Part shown: positions 9,098 to 17,829 of the stretch, piece after piece
Position numbering within the stretch: the stretch's first letter is position 1
Layout of the letters: each line of letters starts with the position of its first letter
NCBI RefSeq assembly: GCF_036038375.1
Contig: NZ_CP107935.1
Coordinates: forward strand, 5,952,001 to 6,016,000
DNA from: Streptomyces sp. NBC_00414
GTDB lineage: Bacteria; Actinomycetota; Actinomycetes; Streptomycetales; Streptomycetaceae
Length of the DNA: 64,000 bases
Reading direction: 5' to 3'
Notes under the pieces: model-generated
Told to the model about the DNA's origin: nothing
Databases searched by the model: none
Seen by the model: the letters and a program-made list of their open reading frames with translations, nothing else
Translations under genes and position numbers: made by a program

Positions 9098-9539
9098 CCG
9101 TCGTCCCCGCCTCGTCCACCCTCGGCTGAAGATCGTCCCACGCCCTCGACGAGCCCCCGTGAGCGTGTCGTGCAGGGATGATGGACGGAGCGTGACCGGC
9201 GCCCGGCCGGGCGGGCGCGGATGATTCGCTGGTGCACAGTGGCGGGCCCGTGAGGGAGGCCGTGTGCGGCACCTCTCCCGGGTGGGAACCGGACGCCCCG
9301 CGTTGCGCGTGGATAACGTCGTGGTGGGTGAGGTTCGCGGTCGTGGTCGCGCCTTGAGGGGCTTATGTGCTGCTGATACGGTGCGACGGCTTGACACTCG
9401 TTCCGGCCACGACTGTTCGACAGCTTTTCGACGGCTATTCGACCGGGTCGGACGGTACGCCCCGTGAGGGCCGAGTGCGTCAAGTGTGCCAAGTGTCCTG
9501 AATGACGAAAACCTTCTTGGGTGTACGGGGAGCGGTTGC
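9098..9539. other. intergenic region upstream of the Tad locus
   Basis: About 440 bases without a convincing gene. A TTGACA hexamer at 9391-9396 could be a -35 element for the Tad genes, but no good -10 hexamer sits 16-18 bases beyond it. Short ORFs here lack codon bias. The stretch is likely to hold the divergent promoters of the membrane-protein gene and the Tad operon. Confidence 0.5.
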
Positions 9540-10280
9540 GTGAAGATCCAAGAGCGTACGGGGGCGGGCAACAACCGTTCCTCCGCGCCGGTTCAGCCGA
9601 CGATGGGGGAGCGCCTTCCCTCGCCGCCTCGCGAGCGCAAACCGGCGCTGGCCGCGCTCGCGGTGCTGCTGATCCTCGTGGGTGCGCTCGGCGCGACCAT
9701 GCTCGTACTGCGCGCGGGTGACCGTATCGAGGTCATCAAGGTGACCGGTGACATCCAGGCCGGCGAGTCCGTCGGCAGCAAGGTGGAGTCGGTGCTGGTG
9801 GCCGACGACGCCGGGGTCAACTACATCAAGTGGAACCAGCTCGAAACCCTCAGGGGACTCAAGGCCAAGTCCACGATCTACGCGGGCACCCTCGTCATCG
9901 GCCAGATGTTCGGCCCCAAGAGCAGCCTCGCGGACGGCAAGGCCATCGTCGGCCTCTCCCTCAAGGAGGGCCAGTACCCGGAGGGCATCCAGTCGGGCGA
10001 CCTCGTGGCCGCCTACCAGGTCGGCAACACCGGCTCCTCGAACTCGAACTCCGACTCGGACGACGAGACGGGTTCCGGCTCGACCGGTTCCGCGGGCAGC
10101 TCCGACACTCCGATCGTCGACGACGCCCGTGTCACCTACGTGCCGGACGGCAAGGGCGACAGCACCATCAGCAGCACCAACCAGCGCATCACCGTGACCG
10201 TCGACGAGAGCGACGCCGCCGCGCTGGCCCGCGCCGCCGCGGCGAACCAGGTCGCACTCGTCAAGGTTCCCGGCAACTAG
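9540..10280 (+). CDS. SAF-domain protein, CpaB/RcpC-like Tad pilus component
   Basis: 246 residues from GTG 9540, chosen because GGGGAG lies 8 bases upstream; the longer frame from 9486 has no such site. Order: basic cytoplasmic N-terminus, one membrane helix (about 36-58), then a SAF domain (about 61-125) containing the VTGDIQAGESVG motif. A Ser/Asp-rich linker (NSNSDSDDETGSGST) and a C-terminal beta domain follow. SAF domains are typical of CpaB/RcpC and FlgA. In a monoderm there is no outer-membrane secretin for it to assist, so it probably organises the pilus base outside the membrane. First gene of the Tad operon. Confidence 0.8.
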   Translation: MKIQERTGAGNNRSSAPVQPTMGERLPSPPRERKPALAALAVLLILVGALGATMLVLRAGDRIEVIKVTGDIQAGESVGSKVESVLVADDAGVNYIKWNQLETLRGLKAKSTIYAGTLVIGQMFGPKSSLADGKAIVGLSLKEGQYPEGIQSGDLVAAYQVGNTGSSNSNSDSDDETGSGSTGSAGSSDTPIVDDARVTYVPDGKGDSTISSTNQRITVTVDESDAAALARAAAANQVALVKVPGN

Positions 10281-10301
10281 CGGCGGAGAGTCACACACAC
10301 C

Positions 10302-11153
10302 ATGGCCCTCATCGCCCTCGCCGCGGACAAAGGCTCCCCCGGCGTCACCACGACGGCCGTCGCTCTCGCGGCGGTCTGGCCGCGCCGCACGCTGCTCGCC
10401 GAGACCGACCCGGCCGGCGGCGACCTCGTGTACCGCAGTGCCGCGGCGCACGGCGGACCGCTGAACCCCAACACCGGCATGCTGTCCATCGCGGCCACCG
10501 CCCGCCGCGGCCTCGTACCCGATCAACTCTGGGACCACGTACAGCCGTTGAGCGGTGGTCTCGAAGTGCTCGTCGGGCTCGGGCACGCCGAGCAGGCGGC
10601 CGGGCTCGCGGGTCTGTGGCCCACCCTCGGCCGCGCCTTCGCGCAGCTCGCCGACTCCGAGCACGCGCCCGCCGACGTCATAGCGGACTGCGGACGGATC
10701 AGCGGGGACTCCCCGGCCGTCGAGATGTTCTCGCAGGCCGCGCTCGTCCTGCTCGTGTCGCGCACCGAGCCGGAGGCCATCGCGCGGGTCCGCGACCGGG
10801 CCGCCGCGCTCACCACCAGGCTGCACGGCGGACCGCGCGGTGCGGCGCCGCTCGGCACGCCCCTCATCGGCGTCGTGCTCATAACCGACCCGGGTGACTC
10901 CGCCAAGATCGTCCACCAGGTCAACGACATGCTGACAGCCGGGCAGACCGGCGCCCGTGTCGTCGGCACGATCGCCGAAGACCCCACGGGCGCCGACCAG
11001 TTGGCCGGCCGCAAGCGCGGACGGCTCGACAAGTCGCTGCTCATCCGCTCGGCCCGCAAGGTGACCTCGGACCTCTACCAGCAGTTCGGCGCGGCCTGGT
11101 CCGTACCGGCCGGCGGTCCCCACGGACAGCCCACCGCCGGAGCCGGCCGATGA
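10302..11153 (+). CDS. TadZ/CpaE-like MinD/ParA-family ATPase
   Basis: 283 residues, ATG 10302. The N-terminus has the deviant Walker A of this family (KGSPGVTTT, K10) and a switch-like ETDPAGGDL segment near residue 35. An IADCGRISGD stretch corresponds to Walker B. In Tad systems TadZ-type proteins place the machine at the cell pole. The P-loop lacks the classical GKT order, so ATP hydrolysis may be weak or absent. Its stop overlaps the start of the TadA gene (ATGA). Confidence 0.8.
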   Translation: MALIALAADKGSPGVTTTAVALAAVWPRRTLLAETDPAGGDLVYRSAAAHGGPLNPNTGMLSIAATARRGLVPDQLWDHVQPLSGGLEVLVGLGHAEQAAGLAGLWPTLGRAFAQLADSEHAPADVIADCGRISGDSPAVEMFSQAALVLLVSRTEPEAIARVRDRAAALTTRLHGGPRGAAPLGTPLIGVVLITDPGDSAKIVHQVNDMLTAGQTGARVVGTIAEDPTGADQLAGRKRGRLDKSLLIRSARKVTSDLYQQFGAAWSVPAGGPHGQPTAGAGR

Positions 11154-12460
11154 CCGCTGTCGACCACCAGCTGGTCAAGCGGTTCCGGCAGGACGCCGGT
11201 GACCGGATCGCCGAGCAGCGCCGCCTCGACCAGGTCTCCGGCGTCACGCCGATGTCCAACGAGGACGAGCGCCAGTACGCCCGCGCGGTCATAGCCCAGA
11301 TCCTGGAGGACTACGCCCGCACGGAGATCAACTCCGGCCGGACGCCCCTGGACGCCGAGACCGAGGAGCAGTACGCGGCAGCCGTGCACGCCGCCCTCTT
11401 CGGTGTCGGCCGCCTCCAGCCGCTGCTCGACAACCCCGAGGTCGAGAACATCGACATCAACGGGTACGACCAGGTCTTCGTCGGCTACGCCAACGGCGAG
11501 GAGGTCAGAGGAGATCCCGTCGCCGAGACCGACGAGGAGCTCATCGAGCTGATCCAGATCCTCGGCGCCTACTCGGGTCTGTCCTCCCGGCCCTTCGACT
11601 CCGCGAACCCGCAACTCGACCTGCGGCTGCCGGACGGTTCGCGACTGTCCGCCGTCATGGACGTGACCCGCAGGCCCGCGCTGTCCATCCGTCGCGCCCG
11701 CATGGGCAAGGTCTTCATGTCGGACCTCGTCGGCAACGGCACGCTCACCCCCGAGGTCGGGCACTTCCTCGCCTGCGCGGTCCGGGCCCGCAAGAACATC
11801 ATGATCGCGGGCGCGACCAACGCCGGCAAGACGACGCTCCTGCGCGCGCTCGCCAACGAGATCCCGCCGCAGGAACGCCTCATCACCGTCGAACGCGCCC
11901 TGGAACTGGGCCTCGACACCTTCGCCGACCTGCACCCGAACGTCGTGGCGTTCGAGGAACGGCTGCCCAACTCCGAGGGCCAGGGCATGATCTCCATGGC
12001 CGAGCTGGTCCGGCGGTCGCTGCGTATGAACCCCTCGCGCGTCATCGTCGGTGAGGTCCTCGGCGACGAGATCGTCACCATGCTGAACGCGATGTCGCAG
12101 GGCAACGACGGCTCGCTGTCCACGATCCACGCCAACAGCTCCCACGAGGTGTTCAACCGCATCTCCACGTATGCGCTCCAGGCCACCGAACGCCTGCCCA
12201 TCGAGGCCAGCCAGATGCTCGTCGCGGGCGCGGTGAACTTCGTCGTCTTCGTCCAGCGGCGCAACAACTTCGAGTCGGGCGGCCGGCTCCAGCGCGTGGT
12301 CACCTCGATCCGTGAGGTCAACGGCGTCGACGGACGCGTCCTGTCCAGCGAGGTGTTCGCCGAGACACCGGACGGCCGGGTCCTGCCGCACGCGCCCCTG
12401 TCCTGCCTCGAAGACCTGATCCAGTACGGCTATCGCCTGCCCGGCGGGAACTGGGGGTGA
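11150..12460 (+). CDS. tadA: TadA/CpaF-family secretion ATPase
   Basis: 436 residues, the usual size for CpaF/TadA hexameric ATPases that power pilus assembly at the inner face of the membrane. Walker A is GATNAGKTT (221-229). The Walker B region is SRVIVGEVLGDE. A His box follows in the SLSTIHANSS segment. An N-terminal helical domain of about 150 residues precedes the ATPase core. The ATG overlaps the TGA of the TadZ-like gene. In an ordinary TadA the Walker B is GEVRGAEA; here it reads GEVLGDEI, still keeping the Glu. Confidence 0.93.
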   Translation: MTAVDHQLVKRFRQDAGDRIAEQRRLDQVSGVTPMSNEDERQYARAVIAQILEDYARTEINSGRTPLDAETEEQYAAAVHAALFGVGRLQPLLDNPEVENIDINGYDQVFVGYANGEEVRGDPVAETDEELIELIQILGAYSGLSSRPFDSANPQLDLRLPDGSRLSAVMDVTRRPALSIRRARMGKVFMSDLVGNGTLTPEVGHFLACAVRARKNIMIAGATNAGKTTLLRALANEIPPQERLITVERALELGLDTFADLHPNVVAFEERLPNSEGQGMISMAELVRRSLRMNPSRVIVGEVLGDEIVTMLNAMSQGNDGSLSTIHANSSHEVFNRISTYALQATERLPIEASQMLVAGAVNFVVFVQRRNNFESGGRLQRVVTSIREVNGVDGRVLSSEVFAETPDGRVLPHAPLSCLEDLIQYGYRLPGGNWG

Positions 12461-12467
12461 ACTGATC

Positions 12468-13511
12468 ATGCATGAACCGACCATGACCATGGACGAACCG
12501 AGCATGACTCTGGCCGCTCTCGACTCGCTCGGCTCCATGGGCGGGCTGTTCTCCACGACGGTCCTGTACGCGCTGGCGTGCGGTATCGCGGTGGGCGGCG
12601 GCCTCGCCCTGCTCGCCGTCGCGGTCCGCGGCCTGCCCGCCAAGCCCGAGCACGAGAAGCAGAAGGCGAGCGAACGGGCCTCCGAACTCGTACGGTTCGC
12701 CGGTCGCCGCGGGTCCGTCGCGGCCCTCGCCGGCATCGTCGTCCTGCTGCTCACCCGGTGGGCCGTCGCCGGTATCGCCACGGCCGTCCTCGTCTTCTTC
12801 TGGGACAAGCTCTTCGGCGGCGCCTCCGAGGAGAAGGCCGCCATGAAACGCGTGGAGGCCCTCGCCTCCTGGACCGAGTCGCTGCGCGACACCATCGCGG
12901 GCGCGGTCGGCCTCGAACAGGCCATCCCCGCCTCCGCACGCGCCTCCGCGCCGGTCCTGCGCCCGCACCTCGACGCCCTCGTCGACCGCCTGCGCTCCCG
13001 TACGCCGCTGCCCGAGGCCCTGCAGCAGCTCGCCGACGAGATCAACGACGCGTCCGCCGACATCATCGTGGCCGCGCTGATCCTCAACGCGCGCCTGCGC
13101 GGCCCGGGTCTGCGCCAGGTGCTCGGCGCGCTCGCCAAGTCGGCGCGCGAAGAGGTCGACATGCGCCAGCGCGTCATGGCCCAGCGCGCCTCGACCCGCC
13201 GCTCGGTGCAGATCGTGGTCGCGGTGTCGATCGCCTTCGTGCTCGGCCTGTCCATCTTCAACCGCGAGTTCGTCGAGCCGTACGGAACGGCCGTCGGCCA
13301 GCTCGTACTCGCGTGTGTCTGCGGTCTGTTCGCGCTCGGCTTCTGGTGGCTGCGCAAGCTGTCGACCATCGAGACTCCGGAGCGGTTCCTGGTGCGGGAC
13401 GAGTCGGCGGTCCAGTTCGTCCGCCCCCGGACGCCGGGGGCGCAGCCGGGGTCCCCGACGCCGTCCCAGTCGCTGCCGCATTCGTCACCGGAGGAGGGGG
13501 TACGCCGATGA
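12468..13511 (+). CDS. tadB: TadB-like type II secretion F-domain membrane protein
   Basis: 347 residues. Membrane segments lie near the N-terminus (about 25-50), in the middle (about 82-105) and near the C-terminus (about 245-295). Between them is a helical T2SF cytoplasmic domain with the LRDTIAGAVGLEQAIPA segment. It is the platform protein on which the ATPase acts. The start at ATG 12468 has GGGGG upstream; the ATGs at 12483 and 12504 are alternatives. Overlaps the TadC-like gene by 4 bases. Confidence 0.85.
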   Translation: MHEPTMTMDEPSMTLAALDSLGSMGGLFSTTVLYALACGIAVGGGLALLAVAVRGLPAKPEHEKQKASERASELVRFAGRRGSVAALAGIVVLLLTRWAVAGIATAVLVFFWDKLFGGASEEKAAMKRVEALASWTESLRDTIAGAVGLEQAIPASARASAPVLRPHLDALVDRLRSRTPLPEALQQLADEINDASADIIVAALILNARLRGPGLRQVLGALAKSAREEVDMRQRVMAQRASTRRSVQIVVAVSIAFVLGLSIFNREFVEPYGTAVGQLVLACVCGLFALGFWWLRKLSTIETPERFLVRDESAVQFVRPRTPGAQPGSPTPSQSLPHSSPEEGVRR

Positions 13512-14434
13512 ACTCGACCCTGACCCTGCCCGTCCTGGTCGGTGCCGTCCTGGGCCTGGGCATCTACGTCCTGGTCCGCGCCCTGATGCCGGCCAAGCGC
13601 AGCGCGGTCGCCCAGGTCGCGCGCATCGACGCGATGAGGGCGCGGGGAGCGGCGTACGAGTCCGCGCACCGCACCTCCGACGCCGGACGGCTCGACAGCG
13701 TACGGGCCCGGGTGGGCCGGCGCGTCGCCGAGCTGTACATGCAGCAGGGCTGGGAACAGCGCTCGCTGCGGGCCGACCTGGCGGTGCTCGACCGGAGCTG
13801 GGAGAACTTCCTCGCGACGAAGGTGCTGCTGGGAGCCGCGGGACTGTTCTTCGGGCCGTTCATGTTCGCGGTGGTCTGGACGCTCGGCTTCGGCAGCAGT
13901 CCCGCCATCCCGGTCTGGCTGGCGCTGGTCTTCGCGCTCGTCTTCTTCTTCCTGCCGGACCTCGAAGTGCGGCGGGACGCGGCCGAGAAGCGGCGCGACC
14001 TGCGGCGCGTGATCGGCGCGTACCTCGACCTGGTGTCCATGAGCCTGGCGGGCGGCCGAGGCCTCCCCGAGGCTCTGATGGCCGCTGCCGAGGTCTCCGA
14101 CGGCTGGGCCACGCAGCGCATCCGCAACGCGCTCGCGGACGCCCGGATCACCGGCATCAGCCAGTGGCAGGCCCTCGGTTCGCTGGGGGAGGAGATCGGG
14201 GTCGAGGAGCTGAAGGACCTGTCGGCCTCACTGGCGCTCGTCGCGGACGACGGCGCGAAGGTGCGTGAGTCGCTCGCCTCGCGCGCCGAGACGATGCGGC
14301 ACCGCGAACTCGCCGAGATCGAGGGCAGCGCGGGGGAGAAGTCGCAGTCGATGCTCGTGGCGCAGCTGCTGCTCTGCGCCGGTTTCCTGGTCTTCCTGAT
14401 CTTCCCGGCGGCGATGCGCGTGTTCCAGGTCTGA
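13508..14434 (+). CDS. tadC: TadC-like type II secretion F-domain membrane protein
   Basis: 308 residues from ATG 13508, which overlaps the preceding TGA. The upstream extension of this frame is only the shadow of TadB. It has an N-terminal helix, a pair of central membrane segments (about 97-150), a T2SF domain (LVSMSLAGGRGLPEALMAAA) and a C-terminal membrane segment (LLLCAGFLVFLIFPAAM). With TadB it would form the inner-membrane platform. Confidence 0.85.
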   Translation: MNSTLTLPVLVGAVLGLGIYVLVRALMPAKRSAVAQVARIDAMRARGAAYESAHRTSDAGRLDSVRARVGRRVAELYMQQGWEQRSLRADLAVLDRSWENFLATKVLLGAAGLFFGPFMFAVVWTLGFGSSPAIPVWLALVFALVFFFLPDLEVRRDAAEKRRDLRRVIGAYLDLVSMSLAGGRGLPEALMAAAEVSDGWATQRIRNALADARITGISQWQALGSLGEEIGVEELKDLSASLALVADDGAKVRESLASRAETMRHRELAEIEGSAGEKSQSMLVAQLLLCAGFLVFLIFPAAMRVFQV

Positions 14435-14514
14435 GCCCGACAACCGACAACTGCATGTGAAATGCCTTGAACTGCACCGAACTGTCTTGAACCGCCTTGA
14501 GAGGACAACTCACC

Positions 14515-14766
14515 ATGAACGGACGGAACTACAGCACCGGGATCCCGGGGGTGGACTTCCTGATCACCTTCCTCCAGGGCCGGGTGCAGCGCGCCCGCTC
14601 CGGCGAACTCGACCGCGGTGCGTCCGCGGTGGAGTGGGTCATCATCTCGGCGGTCGTCGTGGCGATCGTCGGCGTGGTCGCCGCGATCATCAACGCCGCG
14701 CTCAGCGACGGTGCCAACAAGGTCGGCGACTGCATCAAGGGCGCGGACGCGGGCAGCACCTGCTGA
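14515..14766 (+). CDS. Flp-family major pilin precursor
   Basis: 83 residues from ATG 14515, with GAGAGG about 10 bases upstream. The prepilin motif is GASAVEW. Cleavage after G35 gives a mature chain with Glu at +5, followed by Trp at +6 instead of the usual Tyr, and then a 20-residue hydrophobic helix. Two Cys near the C-terminus (VGDCIKG and the terminal Cys) could form a disulfide. The leader of 35 residues is long. It is probably cut by the A24 peptidase encoded at 21827-22603. Confidence 0.85.
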   Translation: MNGRNYSTGIPGVDFLITFLQGRVQRARSGELDRGASAVEWVIISAVVVAIVGVVAAIINAALSDGANKVGDCIKGADAGSTC

Positions 14767-14869
14767 TCCCGCCGGTTCCGCTGGTCCCGCCGGTTCCGCG
14801 GAATCGGCCGGCTCCGCGGATCTCGCAGATTTCGCAGCCGATCTTTCTCTCTCGTACACGGGGTTACTG
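14767..14869 (+). repeat. degenerate CCGGTTCCG-type repeats between pilin and TadE-like gene
   Basis: The 103-base spacer holds several near-copies of CCGCCGGTTCCG and GGCCGGCTCCGCGGAT. It is open in the downstream frame (an Ala/Gly/Ser/Asp-rich reading) but has no start or ribosome site that favours translation from within it. It may fold and separate pilin from downstream mRNA. Confidence 0.5.
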
Positions 14870-15322
14870 GTGAGCGCACGACGCCTGGTCCGCTGGGTAC
14901 GCCGCCGGGTGGAGGCCGCCTCCGCCCGCGGCGACTCCGGCATGACCGCGATCGAGTTCGTGCTGCTCACGCCGGTTCTCTTCTTCATGATCTTCGCGAC
15001 GGTGCAGTTCGCGCTGTACTTCTTCGCCGACCATGTCGCCCAGGCGGCGGCCCAGGCCGGTGCCCGCAAGGCCCGTGCCACGGCCGACGAGTCCCCGGGC
15101 GCGTGGCGTGGCGAGGCGCGGGACGTCGTGGACAGCTACATCGCGCAGCTGGGACCGCAGTTGGTGCTCGGGCCGGACGTGAAGCTGCTCCAGCCGGACC
15201 AGAACACGGTCGGGGTGGAGATCACGGCGAAGGTGCCGTCGGTGTTCCCCGGCCTGGATCTGACCGTGCACGCGCAGTCGGTGGGGCCGGTGGAGCGGTT
15301 CGTCGAGGATGACGGGAACTAG
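14870..15322 (+). CDS. TadE-like pseudopilin
   Basis: 150 residues from GTG 14870. A short basic N-terminus leads to a TadE motif, GMTAIEF, followed by a hydrophobic helix (LLTPVLFFMIFATVQF), with Glu at +5 after the Gly. The rest is a beta-rich extracytoplasmic domain. TadE-type proteins are minor pilins made from the same operon. Its TAG is directly followed by the ATG of the next gene. Confidence 0.82.
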   Translation: MSARRLVRWVRRRVEAASARGDSGMTAIEFVLLTPVLFFMIFATVQFALYFFADHVAQAAAQAGARKARATADESPGAWRGEARDVVDSYIAQLGPQLVLGPDVKLLQPDQNTVGVEITAKVPSVFPGLDLTVHAQSVGPVERFVEDDGN

Positions 15323-15757
15323 ATGCGCCCAGTTGTGAGGCGACTGCTTTCGCGCGGCGCCGACCTCGGTGACCGGGGGCTGTCCACCGTCGAGGTGGTG
15401 ATCCTCGCCCCGGTGATGATCCTCTTCATCCTGGTGCTGGTGGCCTTCGGGCAACTGGTGGACGGGCGTGGGGCGCTGGACGGGGCGGCCAGGGACGCGG
15501 CCCGCTCCGGTTCGCTCCAGCGCGACCAGGGTTCCGCGATGGCGGAGGCGCAGAAGGCCGCGGACGCCGACCTTGCGGACGTCTGCTCCGGCCCGGTGTC
15601 GGTGAACAAGACCAGCGCCGGCTTCGAGGACGCCGACCTCTTCACCGTGGAGGTCAGCTGCGAGGTGCGGGGCCTGGCGATGCTCGGTCTGGACGTACCG
15701 ACCCGGCTGACGGCGTCGTTCACCTCGCCGCTGGATCCCTTCAAGAGGAAGGCGTGA
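15323..15757 (+). CDS. TadE/TadF-like pseudopilin
   Basis: 144 residues. Same plan as the preceding protein: a basic leader, a prepilin-like GLSTVEV motif with Glu at +5, a membrane helix (VILAPVMILFILVLVAF), then a small domain with two Cys that may pair. ATG 15323 follows the previous stop without a gap. Overlaps the next gene by 4 bases. Confidence 0.8.
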   Translation: MRPVVRRLLSRGADLGDRGLSTVEVVILAPVMILFILVLVAFGQLVDGRGALDGAARDAARSGSLQRDQGSAMAEAQKAADADLADVCSGPVSVNKTSAGFEDADLFTVEVSCEVRGLAMLGLDVPTRLTASFTSPLDPFKRKA

Positions 15758-16227
15758 CAGGGCGCATGAGGAACATCCCGCGGGGTTGGGTGGCCGCGCG
15801 CCGCGTGCGCCTCGACGACCGGGGGTCGGGCGCCGGCGCGGTGATCATCTTCGCGCTCGTGTTCCTGTCCCTGTCGGCCTTCGTCATCGACGGCGGCCTG
15901 TCCATCTCCAAGCGCGAACGGGCCGCCGACATCGCGGAACAGGCCGCTCGTTACGCCGCCCAGGACGTCGACCTCGACGCGCTGTACGAGAACCAGGGCG
16001 GCGGTGCGCCGATCCTCTTCGAGAACTGCGGCGCCCGCGTGAAGGCATTCGCCCAGGAGATGGGGATGACCGGCCCGGACATAGCCGCCACGAACTGCGT
16101 CGCCGCGAACGCCGACCAGGTCGAGGTGGAGGTCCAGCTGACCTACTCGCCGGTCTTCACGGGCATGTTCTACGGCGGCGACGTGACGGTCCGGGGACGG
16201 GCTGTGGCGGAGAACGAGGTGGGCTGA
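15754..16227 (+). CDS. TadG-like pilus-assembly protein
   Basis: 157 residues from GTG 15754 (overlapping the previous stop); ATG 15766 is possible. The hydrophobic helix VIIFALVFLSLSAFVIDGG is followed by the ERAADIAEQAARYAAQ helix typical of TadG/Flp-associated proteins. Unlike the two genes before it, the Glu at +5 is missing, so it may be a membrane-anchored assembly factor instead of a cleaved pseudopilin. Last gene of the forward Tad run. Confidence 0.78.
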   Translation: MTGRMRNIPRGWVAARRVRLDDRGSGAGAVIIFALVFLSLSAFVIDGGLSISKRERAADIAEQAARYAAQDVDLDALYENQGGGAPILFENCGARVKAFAQEMGMTGPDIAATNCVAANADQVEVEVQLTYSPVFTGMFYGGDVTVRGRAVAENEVG

Positions 16228-16303
16228 GCCGGGGGGACGCGCCCTACCGCGAGGTGCCTGCTCGCCGCTGTCCCGCTTTCCTGCGGTCCCATTTCCCGGG
16301 GGC

Positions 16304-16639
16304 CTACGTCCCGCCGTCCTTCTTGCCGCCCTTGTCGTCGGACTTCACGCCCTCGGAGACCTGCTTCGCCAGATCGTCGTCGAGCTTCTTGAACTCGCGG
16401 ACGATCGCCTCGGACATCTGGGCCAGGGCGTCGAGCTGCTGGTTGATGTCCTCGCGGCCGTCCTCCCAGTTGGACTCGAAGTCCTCCAGCTTGTCGTAGA
16501 CGCCGCCGTCACCTATGTCGTCCTTGTAGGACTCGAAGAGCTTCTTGGTGCGGTTCATCCGCGACTTGATGTCACGCAGCCGGGTGCCGTAGTCCTCAAG
16601 CTCGCTCAATGGGAGCGCGAGGTCGGGTTTGCCGCCCAT
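16304..16639 (-). CDS. WXG100-like small helical protein
   Basis: 111 residues, almost wholly helical and strongly charged, no signal peptide. Two amphipathic helices flank SNWEDGRE, which resembles the W-x-G turn of WXG100 (ESX) proteins with an extra residue. The tail is Lys/Asp/Gly rich. It could be a type VII secretion substrate or partner; no secretion ATPase is encoded in this window. It converges on the Tad genes. Confidence 0.6.
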   Translation of the reverse strand: MGGKPDLALPLSELEDYGTRLRDIKSRMNRTKKLFESYKDDIGDGGVYDKLEDFESNWEDGREDINQQLDALAQMSEAIVREFKKLDDDLAKQVSEGVKSDDKGGKKDGGT

Positions 16640-16758
16640 GTCTGATCCCCCTGTGCCGTGCGTGCCGCGTGCTGGCTTCTGTTCATCATACGGAGGGGTA
16701 CGGACGTCGCCCCGGCGTCAGGTGACGCGACAGGAGTCAGGGACGGCGGTACCCGGAA

Positions 16759-17829
16759 TCAGCGGTTGACCGACTGGATCTCCTGGACGCTCATGGGCCG
16801 GGTGGTCTCGAAGGTGCCGTTCGGGAGGGTGCCGCCCGCGCCGCCGGTGCCTTCCCAGGTGATCTGCCAGGTGACGGAGGCATTGAGTTCGTACGGGTCG
16901 CCGGCTGTGGCGCGGACGTAGGAGATGCCGCACGGCGGTGTCCCGCCCGCGTCGCCCGTCCGGTACGGGGTGCCGATCGAGCCGTCGTCGTCGATCTCGC
17001 AGTCGCCGGAGGCGGGGAAGGTCTCCGCGTCCCCGGTGCCCGGCTCCAGGTGCAGCGCGACCGGCTTCGCCGTGGTCTGCGCCCACAGGTTCGTGTTCGG
17101 CAGCTCGGCGCGGACCGTGACCTCCTGGAACGTGCCCTTGTCCAGCCACACCCAGGTCGGCGCGTTCACCGTCGACCTGCCTTCCGGCTTCAGCTCGATC
17201 TCGGTGCCGGGGACCTCGACCTTGTCGTACGCGTACTCGGCGAGGGTCTTGGCGGTGGGGGCGTTCGGGACGGCGGGGACGGCGCCGGCGTTCTGCCAGA
17301 ACATGACGCGTTCGCAGTCCCAGGAGGCCGGGTCCGCGGTGTCGGGGGCGACACCGCGCCAGAAGTAGCCGTTCTTGCCGGTGTTGTAGTCCTCGTAACC
17401 CTTGGCGGTGTCGAGGGAGCCGTCCTTGAAGTTGTAGGCGTCCTTGCCGTCCCGGTAGTGGTCCGTCCACAGCTTCTCGCCGCCCCAGGACGTGTGCGGG
17501 CTGACGTATCCCAGGCCGTTCGTCTCCGCGAGGGCCTTGAGCTGATCCGGCGTGAGGACGGGCTCGTACCAGCAGGGCGGTGGTGTCCAGTTGACGTCCG
17601 TCGACGAGAGACTGCCGCGGTTGCCGCCGGTGGGGCCGCTGACCTGGGTCACCCTGATGCGGGAGACGGCGGCGGACAGGCCTTTGCCCTTCGCGCCGCC
17701 GGAAGCGTCGGGCGACGGGCTGGAAGCCCTGTTCCCGTCCAGGTCGGCGTAGGCCGTGCCGCCGCTCCACAGCACGGCGACGGCGGTCGCGCCCGCGATC
17801 AGCAGCCGCGAGGAGGCCGGAATCCTCAT
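16759..17829 (-). CDS. secreted protein of unknown function
   Basis: 356 residues from ATG 17829, which forms an ATGA overlap with the lipoprotein gene and has GAAGGA 9 bases upstream. The frame also allows 17838, but there the ribosome site abuts the start. A Sec signal peptide (about 1-30, ending near AYA) precedes an Asp/Ser/Pro-rich linker and a Trp- and Cys-rich extracellular domain (paired Cys in PPPCWYEP, DCERVMFW, GDCEIDDD and PPCGIS). No family recognised. It appears to form a two-gene unit with the lipoprotein. Confidence 0.75.
   Translation of the reverse strand: MRIPASSRLLIAGATAVAVLWSGGTAYADLDGNRASSPSPDASGGAKGKGLSAAVSRIRVTQVSGPTGGNRGSLSSTDVNWTPPPCWYEPVLTPDQLKALAETNGLGYVSPHTSWGGEKLWTDHYRDGKDAYNFKDGSLDTAKGYEDYNTGKNGYFWRGVAPDTADPASWDCERVMFWQNAGAVPAVPNAPTAKTLAEYAYDKVEVPGTEIELKPEGRSTVNAPTWVWLDKGTFQEVTVRAELPNTNLWAQTTAKPVALHLEPGTGDAETFPASGDCEIDDDGSIGTPYRTGDAGGTPPCGISYVRATAGDPYELNASVTWQITWEGTGGAGGTLPNGTFETTRPMSVQEIQSVNR

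Noticed and set aside
9391..9396. TTGACA as a promoter for the Tad operon
   Set aside because: No acceptable -10 hexamer at 16-18 bases; kept only as a note.
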